Source of the DNA: Alisma plantago-aquatica
Taxonomy: Eukaryota > Streptophyta > Magnoliopsida > Alismatales > Alismataceae
Length of the DNA stretch: 64,000 nucleotides
Reading direction: 5' to 3'
NCBI GenBank assembly: GCA_963693085.1
Contig: OY856409.1
Coordinates: 1,619,211,711-1,619,275,710, forward strand
Position numbers and translations under genes: made by a program. Position 1 is the stretch's first letter, and each line of letters begins with the position of its first letter. The notes under the pieces were generated by a model, which was not told the DNA's origin, did no database searches, and saw only the letters and a list, made by a program, of their open reading frames with translations. This document shows positions 11,651 through 22,418 of the stretch, piece after piece.

Positions 11651-14639
11651 TCTGTGACACTCCTAATTTTTAAACCTATTAAGTACATGATTAAGTTGTT
11701 GATGAATTTAATATATGATAGATTTACTGTTACAATAAGGTTCCATCCAATTTTCATGATATTTGAATATAAGAGAAAAAGCATGTAGAAAGGATCTCTT
11801 ATATAATTTAGTCAGTTTGGTAATATATTTAAAGTTCAGGAATTAATATTTAGTTCGATGATATGAGGTGATAACCAAAGTAGAACACGGAAGGGAATAT
11901 GATGACTCTAGTTAATGGTTTGATACCCAAACCTGGTTTAGATCTTCATATTAACTAAGTAATGAAATAATGATTAAATGCATCATGAGGAAGCTTTCAT
12001 TGAGGAATTTTGTCAATTCACACTTTGATTTTTTTTTTTGTAATCAGGGATATGATTAAGTCTATGGACCCTTAAAAATACCATGAAATGTGTCATGTGC
12101 CCCAGAAACCAACTCAAGCCTAATTAGGCCAATTAAGTTTTACAAATAGGTCCTTGGAGTACAAATTTGAGAATTTGATATTTCGTTCACAAGGAAAATG
12201 CTCCAGATATTTTAGTATATGGGTGACGGAAATATAAGATTATTGGAGAAATTTCAGGCCATTTTGAAGTATGTAGTGGTCTAGCTAATTAAATTAGTAA
12301 TTACTAAGAAATTTCTTGAAGAACGAATTTGGAGTGGTTATCTTATTAGTTTTGATTCAATTTTTTGTCAAGCAAGGATAATAGTAAGATGTAGTTAATA
12401 CAAAAATTTAAGGCTAAATGATATTATATCGTGGTTTATAGAAATATTTATAGAAACTAGACTTTTATACAAAAAAAAGGCACAACTCCAGCCCAAGCGG
12501 ACTGGAGAGTGTCGCACGCCCGAACTGCCGAACAGGGACTCGCTGTTGATCTTAGGGCTAGAGACTATAAAAATCTTGATTTATGGAAGTCTAGCTATAT
12601 GCAAGTTAGTATATAGGGTTTTATTCAAAACTAAGAGAAAGAGAAGGAGAGGAGACGAAGGTGATGAGAATAACGGGTGGTGACTGCGTCAAGGGAACAA
12701 TATGGGCATCGTCTTCTTCAACCACCCAAGCTATGGAAACAACAACTCCAGATCCATGAGGACCATAGGAAGTTGGAGGAGTGCTCGGGTTAGGCAGTGA
12801 TTGGCCTCGGTGCCAAGAGCTAGGCTGCCGGAAATGAACTAGCTGGCAGTAGCAAGAACATAGGACTGGCTGGCGGCTGTGAGGGGCACACCATAGGGAT
12901 CCTTGATTCCAACTACCCAAATGAGGGTGATAGAGCCGCCCTAGACAGAGAAGTTTGGCCGGAAGGATTAAGGGCCTCAAAGCGATCAATGCTGGCCTGT
13001 GTAGCAAGCTTGGGGCGCCGCAGTGACTCCAGTGGGCGGCGGCGGAAGACTCTAGAAAACAGAGTATCGCACCGAAGGAGAGAAGGGAGCACATCATTCA
13101 ATTGGACAGAGGGGATCCAGATCAAGGTAGAGACCCGTGAGCGCTGGCCCTCAGCCTCTGATGCGCCTGAAATGGTGATCGTTGGATTGATTTTGAACGC
13201 CAACAACGCATTGAAAAGGTAATAACTTTAGAAAATCATATCTTGAGTTTCACAACTCCATTTGGGACAAATAAGGTATCAATGGGAAGGTCTTTGAAAG
13301 TAATATATCATAAAAATGTTTTCTGAAGACGATTTCAATATTTTTTTAAATATATATATTGTGTATTCAGGTTTATATGATTTTAATGTTTAGGGCAATA
13401 AAAATAGCAAACAACTTTCAAAATCAGTGAATATTTTACATAAGGTGTATTTTGATATGTTAAATACTATTCTAAAGTTTGATCATCCTGATTTTAAGTT
13501 TTACTAAGATTTTTGATGTAAACCCTAATAAGGACATTATGAGTATTTCACCCATGAGTTGACTATACGACGACATATATTTTTTTTATACGGACTATAA
13601 TACACTATATGATTACTGTTTTTGAGGTTTTTTTAGAGTGTTATATGTAGTTATATCAGTAACTAATTTTAGGGCCTAAGTGGCCATTATGTAGGGTGAT
13701 TTATGATTATTTGTGAGACAACATGCAGTTGATGTGCTTATTTAGGATGATAAATGATTCTAGTTATATTTTCATTTGATTTTATAAGTAATTTAGTAAT
13801 GTTTGTATATGTGAAAATGTTTGAAGTCTACTCTAGGTATATGATGTATGTACCTATATATTAGTGCATATGATACTTTTTGGTTATTATGGATATATCA
13901 ATATGTGTATGCCATATAATGTGTAAATCAAGTTTAATTTAATGTTTAGACATTAAATGTGATTTAAACCAGAGTAGTCTTAGTTAAATATGAATCCTAA
14001 TTCATTTTAGTAAATTAGGATGACGGGGTTTGAAATTTAGAAACGAAGATGGGAGAATACACATGACTCGTAAAATTGTAATGACGTCCAGTGTGATTCA
14101 ATTATGGAACAAGGGATCAAGCTACATTTAGGATCTCCTTAAACAAGGTAAGTGGGTCATTTCCATTGAATTGCATTGTTATTATGACTCAACCTACAGA
14201 TTCCTACAAAGTGACTTAGCGATTAAGTTAATTTCAAATTTTAGTGTTGCATATCATGTCATGCTTAGAGTAACTAGATTTGGTTCAGCTTGAATTATGT
14301 TTCCATATTATCAAATTCCAAGCATTTGAGATTTACATGACTATCAGATATTCAAAATTTCTCTATTTACTTCAATTTTCTCAAGCCTTTAGACATAGAT
14401 CTGATACCAGAATGTAGCTAAGTCAATATTAAATAAAAGTTTTAGATTAATATTTATTCAAACAATAAGAATCTAGATTTTAGATTTTAGATTTAGATTA
14501 CTCATTGTGAGTAATAATAAATTAGATCCAGATTCCTAATAAGAGTCTCAGATCCAATCTCAGTTATTTAGTAATGTAGATACATATACATATTCAGATT
14601 TTAGAGTCCAGAGTTAGATTCAGTTTAGAATTAGAGAGC

Positions 14640-14765
14640 AAAGATACCTAGTCAGAGATAATAGTTTAAGATCTCGAGATAAGAAAGTTGAGAACATATT
14701 TAGAGATAAAAGATTAAGATTCAGAGATAAGAGATTAAGATCCAGAGATAAGAAATTAAGGACAT
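14640..14765. repeat. Short tandem repeat, about 24-bp unit
   Basis: Four imperfect units of the type CAGAGATAAGAGATTAAGAT follow one another. They lie inside the long LTR and contain no gene. Confidence 0.55.
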
Positions 14766-14875
14766 GGATAGAAAATGACATCAGAATAGTAACTATATAC
14801 ATTATAGGATAAGTCCTCACCAGAGAGTCCCAAGACGATTCATAGGGCGTACTGTGCCAGACAATGTGGGTGTCA

Positions 14876-14975
14876 CAGAGGGTGTGTTGCACCATAGAGG
14901 ACACTTCAATGTCAATATAGGTCTCGTAGTTCCAACTGAGGGTGTGTTGCACCATAGAGGGCACTTCGGTGTGAA
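14876..14975. repeat. Direct repeat, about 60-bp spacing
   Basis: GAGGGTGTGTTGCACCATAG followed by AGG(A/G)CACTTC occurs at about 14878 and again at about 14938. It is an internal duplication in the long LTR. Confidence 0.6.
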
Positions 14976-15492
14976 CATAGGAGGACTTATCGTATAATGA
15001 TGGCCACAATAAGATAAAGGATATAAATAAAAGACATATCAATTCAGTATTATTTTACAACTTTTAGATATCAGTTCAGTTTTTAGTTATAGAATATTTA
15101 TGTTTATCTTATTAGAAATTCATTACCACTTACTCTAACCTAGGTTTCTTTTATACATGGTTGGGGACGAGATGTCTGTATGTACTCATTTTCAGGAAGA
15201 GAGGTTAAGATATAGGATCTGACTATAGTTTTAAGAGAGGTTTGCTTAGTGGAGCGCCATCTACACGATCCGAGATACTGAGACAATGTACAAGTTTTGG
15301 CATCATGTAGGTAAACTTTATTATCAAGTTTGAAGTAAGTGAGTTTTTTTCTTGAGAATATGATGAAAATTTATTTCATACACATTCTTTAATGGTTTTG
15401 TCTATTATTATTGTTATGAATATCATGTTTGTAACACTCCTAGTTAAAAAAAATAGCCTCTACTCATAATATATAAAAAAATCGGGGTCTTA

Positions 15493-15740
15493 CGGTATCA
15501 AAGACACAATGCACTTGATTCATTTGTGCTACGCAAAACTATTTTGAAAATCCAAACGACATGTTTTTTTTGTTCAAGTGACATACAAGTATCAATATGA
15601 GGTCAAGTTTTGTATATTTTCTGTACTTACCATAAAAATTATATCAACAATTCATATTATTTAAAAACAAGTCTTGATATGTAAATAACACATGGGTGTA
15701 CAACGTGATCTATACACTTGAGTGTATTCTAACCTCTCTC
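15493..15740 (+). mobile_element. MITE copy 1 (decayed)
   Basis: The right part aligns with MITE copy 2. It shares CTTGATATGTAAA, a degenerate GTG(A/C)GATCTATACACT segment and the terminal ACTTGAGTGTATTCTA, followed by a CT tract. Toward the left the alignment weakens and the left terminus is not clear, possibly because the primer site of the preceding LTR lies there. Confidence 0.45.
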
Positions 15741-15744
15741 TCTC

Positions 15745-15833
<89 letters not shown>
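15739..15833. repeat. (CT)n(TA)n microsatellite
   Basis: A run of about 50 bases of CT dinucleotides passes directly into about 45 bases of TA dinucleotides, between MITE copies 1 and 2. Peptides translated from it on either strand are repeats of Leu-Ser, Glu-Arg or Ile-Tyr and are not genes. Confidence 0.95.
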
Positions 15834-15837
<4 letters not shown>

Positions 15838-16211
15838 TCGAGTGTATTCAGAGCAGAATACACTCAAGTAGTTTTTCATGATGCAATATTTTTTTCAAAA
15901 ATCTAATCCATTGATCTTATTAAAAATCTTGTGAATAGCTCATACGCAAAATTTGAGCACATTTGGATATTTATAGGTCATGTAATAAAGACCGCAAAAA
16001 TTATGCATTTCAAATTAATTTCGCGTGTTGATTTTGTTTCCCTTGGATGGGTGACTTACACTCATCCATATGAGCTCAAAATTTGTATGTATCCTAGTTA
16101 TAGTATGACGGTGAAGATCAATGGTTTATATTTTGCAAAAAATAGACTTGATATGCAAACACACTTGAGTGTTTTCGTGCGATCTATACACTCGAGTGTA
16201 TTCTAGCCTGA

Positions 16212-16212
<1 letters not shown>
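15832..16212 (+). mobile_element. MITE copy 2, palindromic termini
   Basis: The copy is about 380 bp and begins and ends with the perfect palindrome ATACACTCGAGTGTAT (15832-15847 and 16186-16201). The right one is followed by TCTAGCCTGA and a CT tract. It has no coding capacity. Copy 3 (16711-17098) is the same element in reverse orientation with high similarity. The (TA)n flanks recall the rice Micron MITEs, which sit in (TA)n microsatellites, but I cannot show homology to them. Confidence 0.75.
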
Positions 16213-16261
<49 letters not shown>

Positions 16262-16275
16262 ATTTATATATATAG
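16213..16275. repeat. (CT)n(TA)n microsatellite
   Basis: A short CT tract passes into an interrupted TA tract directly after the right end of MITE copy 2. Confidence 0.9.
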
Positions 16276-16628
16276 GGTTATGGCAATTAAGATTTCCTAA
16301 TTTACAACACAACACATCTTAGTCCGTTAGTCCAAGATGCCACGAATATGTCTAATTTTTTAACACTTGAATTGTTTGTTGTAACAAAGAAAAGAGTACA
16401 ATTCCAAATATAAAGAGATATTTTGTTGAGAAAATCAATTAGAGATATGCATGTCATTAGGCCATCTGAACATGCAAGGCTTATGACATGGCAATGTTTA
16501 TTATAATTGAACATTGAAGAGAGATTAATTGGATCACCTTGTCTAATGTCCTTGGAGTTAGTAAAATATTAGGAAGGATTGTCATCAATAAGTATGGAGA
16601 ATAAGAATAGGTGGTACATGCTTTTGGA

Positions 16629-16629
<1 letters not shown>
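16276..16629. other. Spacer between inverted MITE copies; no gene seen
   Basis: AT-rich sequence with one short minus-strand frame (16514-16302) that resembles no known protein. Confidence 0.5.

Positions 16630-16710
<81 letters not shown>
16630..16710. repeat. (TA)n(GA)n microsatellite
   Basis: A TA tract is followed by a GA tract, the mirror of the tracts beside MITE copy 2. This agrees with copy 3 lying in the opposite orientation and carrying the tract at its own end. Confidence 0.9.
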
Positions 16711-16711
<1 letters not shown>

Positions 16712-17098
16712 CATGCTAGAATACACTCGAGTGTACGGATCGCACGAATACACTCAAGTGTGTTTGCATATCAAGACTATTTTTTGTAAAATGTAAACCA
16801 TTGATCTTCACCGTCATACTAAAACTAGGTTACATACAAATTTTGAGCCCATTTGGATGAGTGTAAGTCACTCATCCAAGGGCAACAAAATCGACGCGCG
16901 AAACTAATTTGAAATGCATAATTTTTGCGGTGTTCATAACATGAGCTATACATATCCAAATGTGCTCAAATTTTGCGTATGAGTTGTTCACGGGATGTTT
17001 AAGAAGATCAACGGATTATATTTTTTAAAAAAATATTGCATCATGAAAAACTACTTGAGTGTATTCCGCTCCGGATACACTCGAGTGTATTCTAGCAT
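16711..17098 (-). mobile_element. MITE copy 3, inverted relative to copy 2
   Basis: The reverse complement aligns with copy 2 along its full length, including GAATACACTCAAGTAGTTTT and CATGATGCAATATTTTTTT. The termini are ATACACTCGAGTGTAC at 16721-16736 and ATACACTCGAGTGTAT at 17075-17090. A short TA/TG tract follows at 17098-17123. The element is noncoding. Confidence 0.75.
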
Positions 17099-17123
17099 GT
17101 ATATATATGTGTGTGTGTGTGTA

Positions 17124-18940
17124 TCATTTCTTATAACAAACAGAAATTGCTAATTCAATTTGGCTTTGATTTTTTTAAATAAAAATTTCATAACTAATTC
17201 TTTAATGGTTTTATGATTGCAATTTTAAAGAAGCTCATGCGAAAGAATTTAGTTATATTTTGTTTTGTTGCCTTTTTTAGGTCATCTTAACAGAAAAACA
17301 TTATGATCCATTTTAGTGAATGTCAGGAGCCTAAAGTTAATACAATAATTATATATCAACTATTGAGAAGATTAATGGATCTCTAATTTCATATGTCTTT
17401 AGTATTAGTTTTCTTTATGGCAAGAGAAATGTCGATAGCATAAATGTTTCTAGAGTGAATTGTAAAACCATTTTAACATGTTTACCCCCCCCCTCCCAGA
17501 AAAAACATATGAAAAACACCCTATGAGACTCACCATGTGTAGTAGACATCTCAAGCCCCAAACCAACATTAGAGTGGTAGTTATTAGTCTTAGCGAAACA
17601 CACGATGAGAGCTAAGGTCATGGATTTAGAATATATACAATGACTCCCAATCATAAAAGAAAAGCTTTGAAGGTTACATCTTTTTTTTTTGGGTGAACCC
17701 AACCTTTGATGGTTACATCTTATGAGAAAATTGGGATTTAAAAAGGTTTACAATGTGATCTGATGCAAATTAGAGGAGAGAGTATTATTGATCATCATAA
17801 CGTATATGATATTGATGCATTTTTGCATAATGGACACAAATGGGAAGATTTCATATTTTTGCCTCCTTTTTCCAATAGATTTTTACAATTATTTCCTCAT
17901 TATGTACTAGTTTGGAAGGGATAATCATTACAAATATAAGTATGTTTTTCGGTAACATGGTTGCAAACCTAGTTGGAGTACATTGTATTTTTGGGGATAT
18001 TCTTTTTCAGGGAGACAATATAGTCATGAAGTTTTCCCAAGACCCTGCCCCAAATGGAAAGATTGTGTGTCTAACAACATGCCCAACTAAATGTGAGAGT
18101 TGAAAATAAATCCAACTTGCATTCAAATCATAAATCCCGCAAGGATGAAAACAAACTATTAAGGTGATGGTGTTGAAGTGGTTTCATTTAAAAGGTGAAG
18201 AACATATCCAGTAATGTAAGAGTCAACCAATATGGGGTGGTGATTAGGACCAAAGGCACATAGAAAATAGACAACTCTATCGGGGAAGCGATCATCTCAA
18301 GTTCGAGTAACATATATTTATCCAACTTGCCGTGGAGGTATAACCCTATTGCAAAAATAAATATAGAAGTGGTATTGATATTTGACCTTCCTAAATACAA
18401 ACAAGAGAAGTCAAAATCACCACTAACCATCAACCTCTAGATGACTACTCACAAAGATAGTTAGGCCCATGGAGAAATCTCATTAGATTGTTTCGCATAA
18501 TCCCAATCAAGAACCATGGTTCATTTAGAACCGTGATACACATCCCCCCAACTACACTTGTTTTTTTACTCAGCCTAAGGGCCTTTGAAATCCAGTCAAC
18601 CAATCTAATATGCATGTATCGCACAACAATCTGTGAGTTCTAACAATTGCATTTCAACACACATCAATATATGCAAGTTCTTAAAAACATGCATATATTG
18701 CAAAACAATATTTGGCAGTTCCAAAATTGTATGTGCAACACACAATAAAGTATTGCATGTAGAAAAGTACAACAATATAAAAAAATGGATAGTCTTTTTT
18801 AAAAAGTAGTATTGTATATTTAAATAAGTATTTGATTAGTAGAATACCTATTGAAAAGAGTACTGAATTTATGTATATCAAATATAAGTATTGTTAAGTT
18901 TGTGAAAATAAATAATTTCATTTAATGCAAATGGGTACCT
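17124..18940. other. No gene seen
   Basis: AT-rich sequence of about 1.8 kb. The open frames at 17415-17702, 17912-18103, 18188-18433 and 18681-18881 show no family resemblance, have no codon-use contrast that I can judge, and are of the length expected by chance. A short direct repeat, GGTTACATCTT, occurs at about 17670 and 17720. Confidence 0.45.
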
Positions 18941-20610
18941 TGTCAAGTGAAGAATGAAGATGGAACAATGTTGATGAAGGATGATGATATAAAGGATCAA
19001 TGGAGAAATTAGTTTCATAATCTTTTCAATGAATATATTGGGAACAAAGTTAGAGACTTGAGTGACATGAATGCCAGAGATATCACTTACACACAACGAG
19101 TTTCACTATCTGAGGTCAAGAATGATTTTAAAAAGATGAAAATGAATAAGGCATGTAGTCTAAACGGTATTTCCATTAATGTATGGAAGAGTATGGGGGA
19201 TGAAGGAGCTATGTGGTTAACCGATATCTTTAACAAGATTATAAACACAAAGAAGAAGTGATATGAATGGAGAAACAATACTATAGTCCCGATCTACAAG
19301 AACAAATCCACAAATGCATTAATTATACAGGTATAAAGTTGATGAGTCACACTATGAAGCTTTGGGAGAGGATTATTGAACAAAGGATAAGATCAATAAT
19401 AGAGATATTGGACAACTAGTTTGCTTTTATGTCAGGAAGATAAACAACAGATGCTAATTTTCTAATAAGGATGCTTACAGAGAAGTGTAGAGAAAACAAA
19501 AGAGATCTTAATATGGTGTTTATTAATCTGAAAAAGGCCCATGACCAAGTACCCATAGAAGTGTTATGGAGGGTTTTGCATCAAAAATATGTGCCTATTT
19601 AATACATTGACCTGATTAAAAACATGTATGATGACTAAAATTGCAAGTGTTAGGACTCCTGGAGGAGAGACACAAACTTTTTCTATCACCATTGGGGTAC
19701 AACAAGTATCGACACTCAGCCCATATCTATTTGTTCTTGTTATGGACGAGTTGACAAAGCGTGTTCAAGATAATATCCCTAGGTGCATGTTATTTGTTGA
19801 TAATATTGTCTTGATTGATGAAAGAAAAGAAACATTGAATGATAAAGTTGAACTAAGGAGAAATGCATTAGAATCTAGCAGGTTTATGATTTGTAAAAGC
19901 AAAATTGAATATATACATTGCAACTTTAGCCAATGTAAAATTGTGAATGGTGGAGTCAAGTTGAATGGAATGGATGAACCAATATGTGATAAATTTTGTT
20001 ACTTTGGTTAGATTATTGAAAATGAGTGTGAGGTTCAAAATGGTCATAGGATCATTGTAGGATGGTTGAAGTGGAGGAGTGTGACTAGAGTAGTATGTGA
20101 CCAGAAGATCCCACTCAAATTAAAAGGTAAGCTTTATAGAACAACTATACGATCAACCATGCTATATGGGAGTGAATTTTGAACGGTATAAAAATAAGAT
20201 CTCAACAAGATAAATGTGACATAAATGTGTATGCTGAGAAGGATGTTTGGAAAGACAAGAAAATATCCTTTGAGGAACAACTATATCTGGAACAAAGTGG
20301 GGGTGGTGAGCATCAAGTACAAGCTACCTGAAGATCGTCTAAGATGAAATTGACACATGCAACCCCAACCAACAAATGCACATTTTTGAAGCAATGTTAT
20401 TGAGTCAAGCACAATGAAAAGAAAAGAAAGACCTAAATTAACTTGGGCGGAACTTATAAAGTGAGATTTCAAATCTTTACATCTTACCAAAGTATGGCCC
20501 ATAACAGAACTGATTGGAAAAATAGAATCCGTGTAACGGACCCCAATATGGTTGGAATTGAGGCTTAGATGATGATCATGATGATGAATGAATGAATGAA
20601 AATGGGTACC
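18941..20610 (+). pseudogene. RTE-type LINE, 5'-truncated reverse transcriptase remnant
   Basis: Plus-strand frames give successive pieces of a non-LTR reverse transcriptase. KMKMNKACSLNGISINVWKS (from about 19134) is the finger region. LTDIFNKII, then MTKIASVRTPGGETQTF, GVQQVSTLSPYLFVLVMDEL and MLFVDNIVLIDE (about 19790) follow. A late section, KLKGKLYRTTIRSTMLYGSE, leads toward a C-terminal DPNMVG (about 20540). The order is that of plant RTE-clade LINEs. Several stops and shifts interrupt it, and the catalytic (F/Y)ADD box reads FVDN, so the enzyme is dead. The end has GATGATGATGAATGAATGAATG-type short repeats at about 20570-20600, typical of RTE tails. The endonuclease half is missing. 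Confidence 0.8.
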
Positions 20611-21163
20611 AAGTACATTGAAAATGAATGAAAATGGTAATGCTTACATTAAAAAACTGAAACTACACGTAAAAGGGCATAGCGTACACTTTGTATATTT
20701 TTTTTAAATGGTATGTGAAATGGTACATGTCTTTTTCTTCTCATTTTCTCTCTTTCTTTCTCGCCCCCCTGCCCCATTTAATCTCTCCTAAATTGTCCTC
20801 GCTTTACCACAACATCACTTATTCTTTCCTTAACCAATTCTCTCGTTAACTATTCCGACATGCACTCATTTATCTTTCTTTAATTAACTCTCTCTATACA
20901 CCTTTACCTAACCTAATAGTGTTGGTATACATAGGTATACAATTCAGGTGCAAGTGAGGTGTTGGCAAACTTCTTTTATTTGCGTTAACGTTAATGAAGG
21001 TTACCGTGATTGAGAAATATAAAGTAGCATTTGTATCAAAATTGAATGCATACATGTTGAGGTCGCCACTCAAACCGCACAGGGTTGAGGTCACATATCA
21101 TGTTCACACCAACACCACTAAGCGGTCAGCAGAGACGGCAGATTTGGTTTCTTGAAGAATAGC
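20611..21163. other. No gene seen
   Basis: Pyrimidine-rich and AT-rich sequence between the LINE tail and a small retroposed insert. One short minus-strand frame (21094-20894) is unrecognised. Confidence 0.4.
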
Positions 21164-21245
21164 AATATCTATTTCTTTTTTTTATCTGCGGGGGCCGAGC
21201 CGAGCCGAACCATCGGCGCCACAGCAGCCGGGTAATATCTATTTC
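21164..21245 (-). mobile_element. Small retroposed insert with 12-bp target site duplication
   Basis: AATATCTATTTC occurs at 21164-21175 and again at 21234-21245. Between them are 58 bases that start with eight T on the plus strand (a short poly-A on the minus strand) and are otherwise strikingly GC-rich (GCCGAGCCGAGCCGAACC, CGGCGCC). A poly-A end plus a duplication of this size is the mark of LINE-driven target-primed insertion. The source of the 46-base body is unknown to me. Confidence 0.7.
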
Positions 21246-21995
21246 GCATGTCCAGGCAGCATGCTGGAGAAGAATGATCTGTCCTCTATACATCCTCTAT
21301 CTTCTGTCGTCTTAGATTTCTTTTGGGCACGGGGGGTGTTTTTTTGAAGGTGGACTCAGGATAAGGATATTGTTTGATTGAGCAGCAGATTAAAACCTCG
21401 AAAGCAAGCCTTTATCAATCAATTACTACGTACTGTTTAGATGGTTGGGGATTATGATGTCCGACCACATTGGATGCTAATAGGCTTCCCGATGAACAGG
21501 GCAGATCTGATCACAAAAGCTGCGACCTAAGATGATTTCTCAGCGTAAATCAGACAACAATGATACTTGTGAATGAAATGCTCCAACTATAATACTATGC
21601 GTACAAACCAAACAATCTAAATGGTAAGCAAACCCAGTTAGGTTAGTAGATTACAACATACAAAACAGAACGAAAGGAGTTGAATTGCCAGGAACAGCGA
21701 GCAAGTTTCAGAACTGGATTCGGGGGCAAAGCGGAGCGGCACTTACAGGATGTGATATACAAGCACAGCGCTGGGAAAGCCAGTTGCCGTGAAAGGCAGA
21801 TACTTTCTCCTAAATCGCGCAATGGACAAACACAAACCATTACTTGGCGAGGTGGGCGGGGTACAATAATAGAAAGGGGTAATGAAAACTACAGTTGGAG
21901 TTGGTTATCGGGCGTCGGATCTGTACAGTGAGCGGCGGAGCGAAGTAGGTGACCTCCGATTGAGAAGCTGGAGGAGCTGCTGGTACCAACTCACC
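21246..21995 (-). other. Probable 3' flank and 3' UTR of the TMEM230-like gene
   Basis: No separate gene is visible. The part nearest 21995 should hold the 3' UTR of the minus-strand gene. No clear AATAAA signal was found. The open frames at 21643-21931 are short and unrecognised, and that at 21882-22130 overlaps the gene on the opposite strand. Confidence 0.4.
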
Positions 21996-22418
21996 CTAGA
22001 CAGAGGGTATGTTGGCGAAGGAGAAGCCCTGGTATCCCTTGTAAGCATAGTACGCAATCCGCGTGTAATAGAACCCCGGCAAGAAGAGAAGCGCACCAAG
22101 GCCTGCGAAGAACACCCCTGCGAAAAGTAACGCCCCACCCATCAAAATCAAATAGGGGATTTGGAAGACCCGACGGATTTGGAAGAAAGGAAGAGGACGA
22201 CGGGTAAGCGAATACAAGGGCGTACCGTGCGATCTGTCTCCTCCGACCTTATTAGCTGCCATGTATCCCCCGAGCACGATGCCTAGGGTTCCGACTACGA
22301 GCAGCGCGACGGCGAGCCCGATCTCCTTCACGGGGGGCTTGTTTCGGACCACGTGCAAGCCGTCGTCGATGTCAAAGTCTTCATCCGTGATGGAGAAGGC
22401 GTGATCTACGTAGGCCAT
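21996..22418 (-). CDS. TMEM230-family small membrane protein, two coding exons
   Basis: This is the only convincing host gene. The frame runs 140 codons from ATG at 22418, beginning MAYVDHAFSITDEDFDIDDG, the conserved start of plant TMEM230 (UPF0414) proteins. It continues with PPVKEIGLAVALLVVGTLGI and GGYMAANKVGGDRSHG (first membrane segment and loop) and ends with LGALLFLPGFYYTRIAYYAY and KGYQGFSFANIPSV (second membrane segment and the family's hallmark tail). Between GGDRSHG and VFFAGLG the open frame carries 36 extra residues not found in the family. These are an intron with GT...AG ends at 22225-22118. Splicing gives a protein of about 104 residues, the expected size. The family has two transmembrane helices. 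Animal TMEM230 is linked to vesicle trafficking; the plant role is not established. A TATAA-like site lies near 22724-22730, low confidence. Confidence 0.9.
   Translation of the reverse strand: MAYVDHAFSITDEDFDIDDGLHVVRNKPPVKEIGLAVALLVVGTLGIVLGGYMAANKVGGDRSHGTPLYSLTRRPLPFFQIRRVFQIPYLILMGGALLFAGVFFAGLGALLFLPGFYYTRIAYYAYKGYQGFSFANIPSV
22118..22225 (-). other. Intron of the TMEM230-like gene, in frame and stop-free
   Basis: On the minus strand the exon ends CGCACG and the intron begins GTACGCC. The intron ends TTTTCGCAG and the next exon begins GGGTGTTCTTC. Removing these 108 bases restores the family's usual GGDR-HG-(V/L)FFA sequence. The intron is a multiple of three and has no stop, so a retained-intron transcript would still be translated through, adding 36 residues that include the hydrophobic stretch IPYLILMGGALLFAG before the second membrane helix. 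Confidence 0.85.

Larger units (their letters stand above)
11651..15492 (+). repeat. Long gypsy LTR without body (solo or truncated), about 3.8 kb
   Basis: It begins TGTGACACTCCTAATTTTTA, a common start for long plant gypsy LTRs, and ends near ATCGGGGTCTTA, directly followed by GGTATCAAAGA, a decayed iMet primer site. The interior has landmarks of long Tekay-type LTRs: a G+C-richer segment at 12480-13220, a stretch about CACAACTCCATTTGGGACAA at about 13250, and a late segment with TGTACTCATTTTCAGGAAG at 15178. No gag or pol follows, because the MITE cluster begins at once. An internal TGTAACACTCC at 15431 is a competing LTR start, so the right boundary is uncertain. Confidence 0.45.

Noticed and set aside
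12621..13222. Overlapping open frames on both strands in a G+C-richer segment
   Set aside because: The segment sits inside a long LTR, the frames are antisense to each other and no protein family is recognisable. Higher G+C alone explains the missing stops.
14399..14410. Second minus-strand primer-site match (TGGTATCAGATC)
   Set aside because: It lies inside the plus-strand long LTR, has no gag to its left and no matching LTR pair. It may be chance or an older fragment.
15661..15881. Ile-Tyr, Leu-Ser and Glu-Arg repeat peptides (also 16611-16796 and 30400-30726)
   Set aside because: They are direct translations of (TA)n, (CT)n and (GA)n microsatellites.
16186..16207. Helitron 3' end (hairpin followed by CTAG)
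   Set aside because: The palindrome plus TCTAGC superficially fits a hairpin-CTRR end. However, the same palindrome sits at the other end, there is no TC start, and the bases after CTAG are not the expected T, so a MITE is the better reading.
19765..19959. Minus-strand frame over the LINE
   Set aside because: It is an antisense shadow of the reverse transcriptase reading frame.
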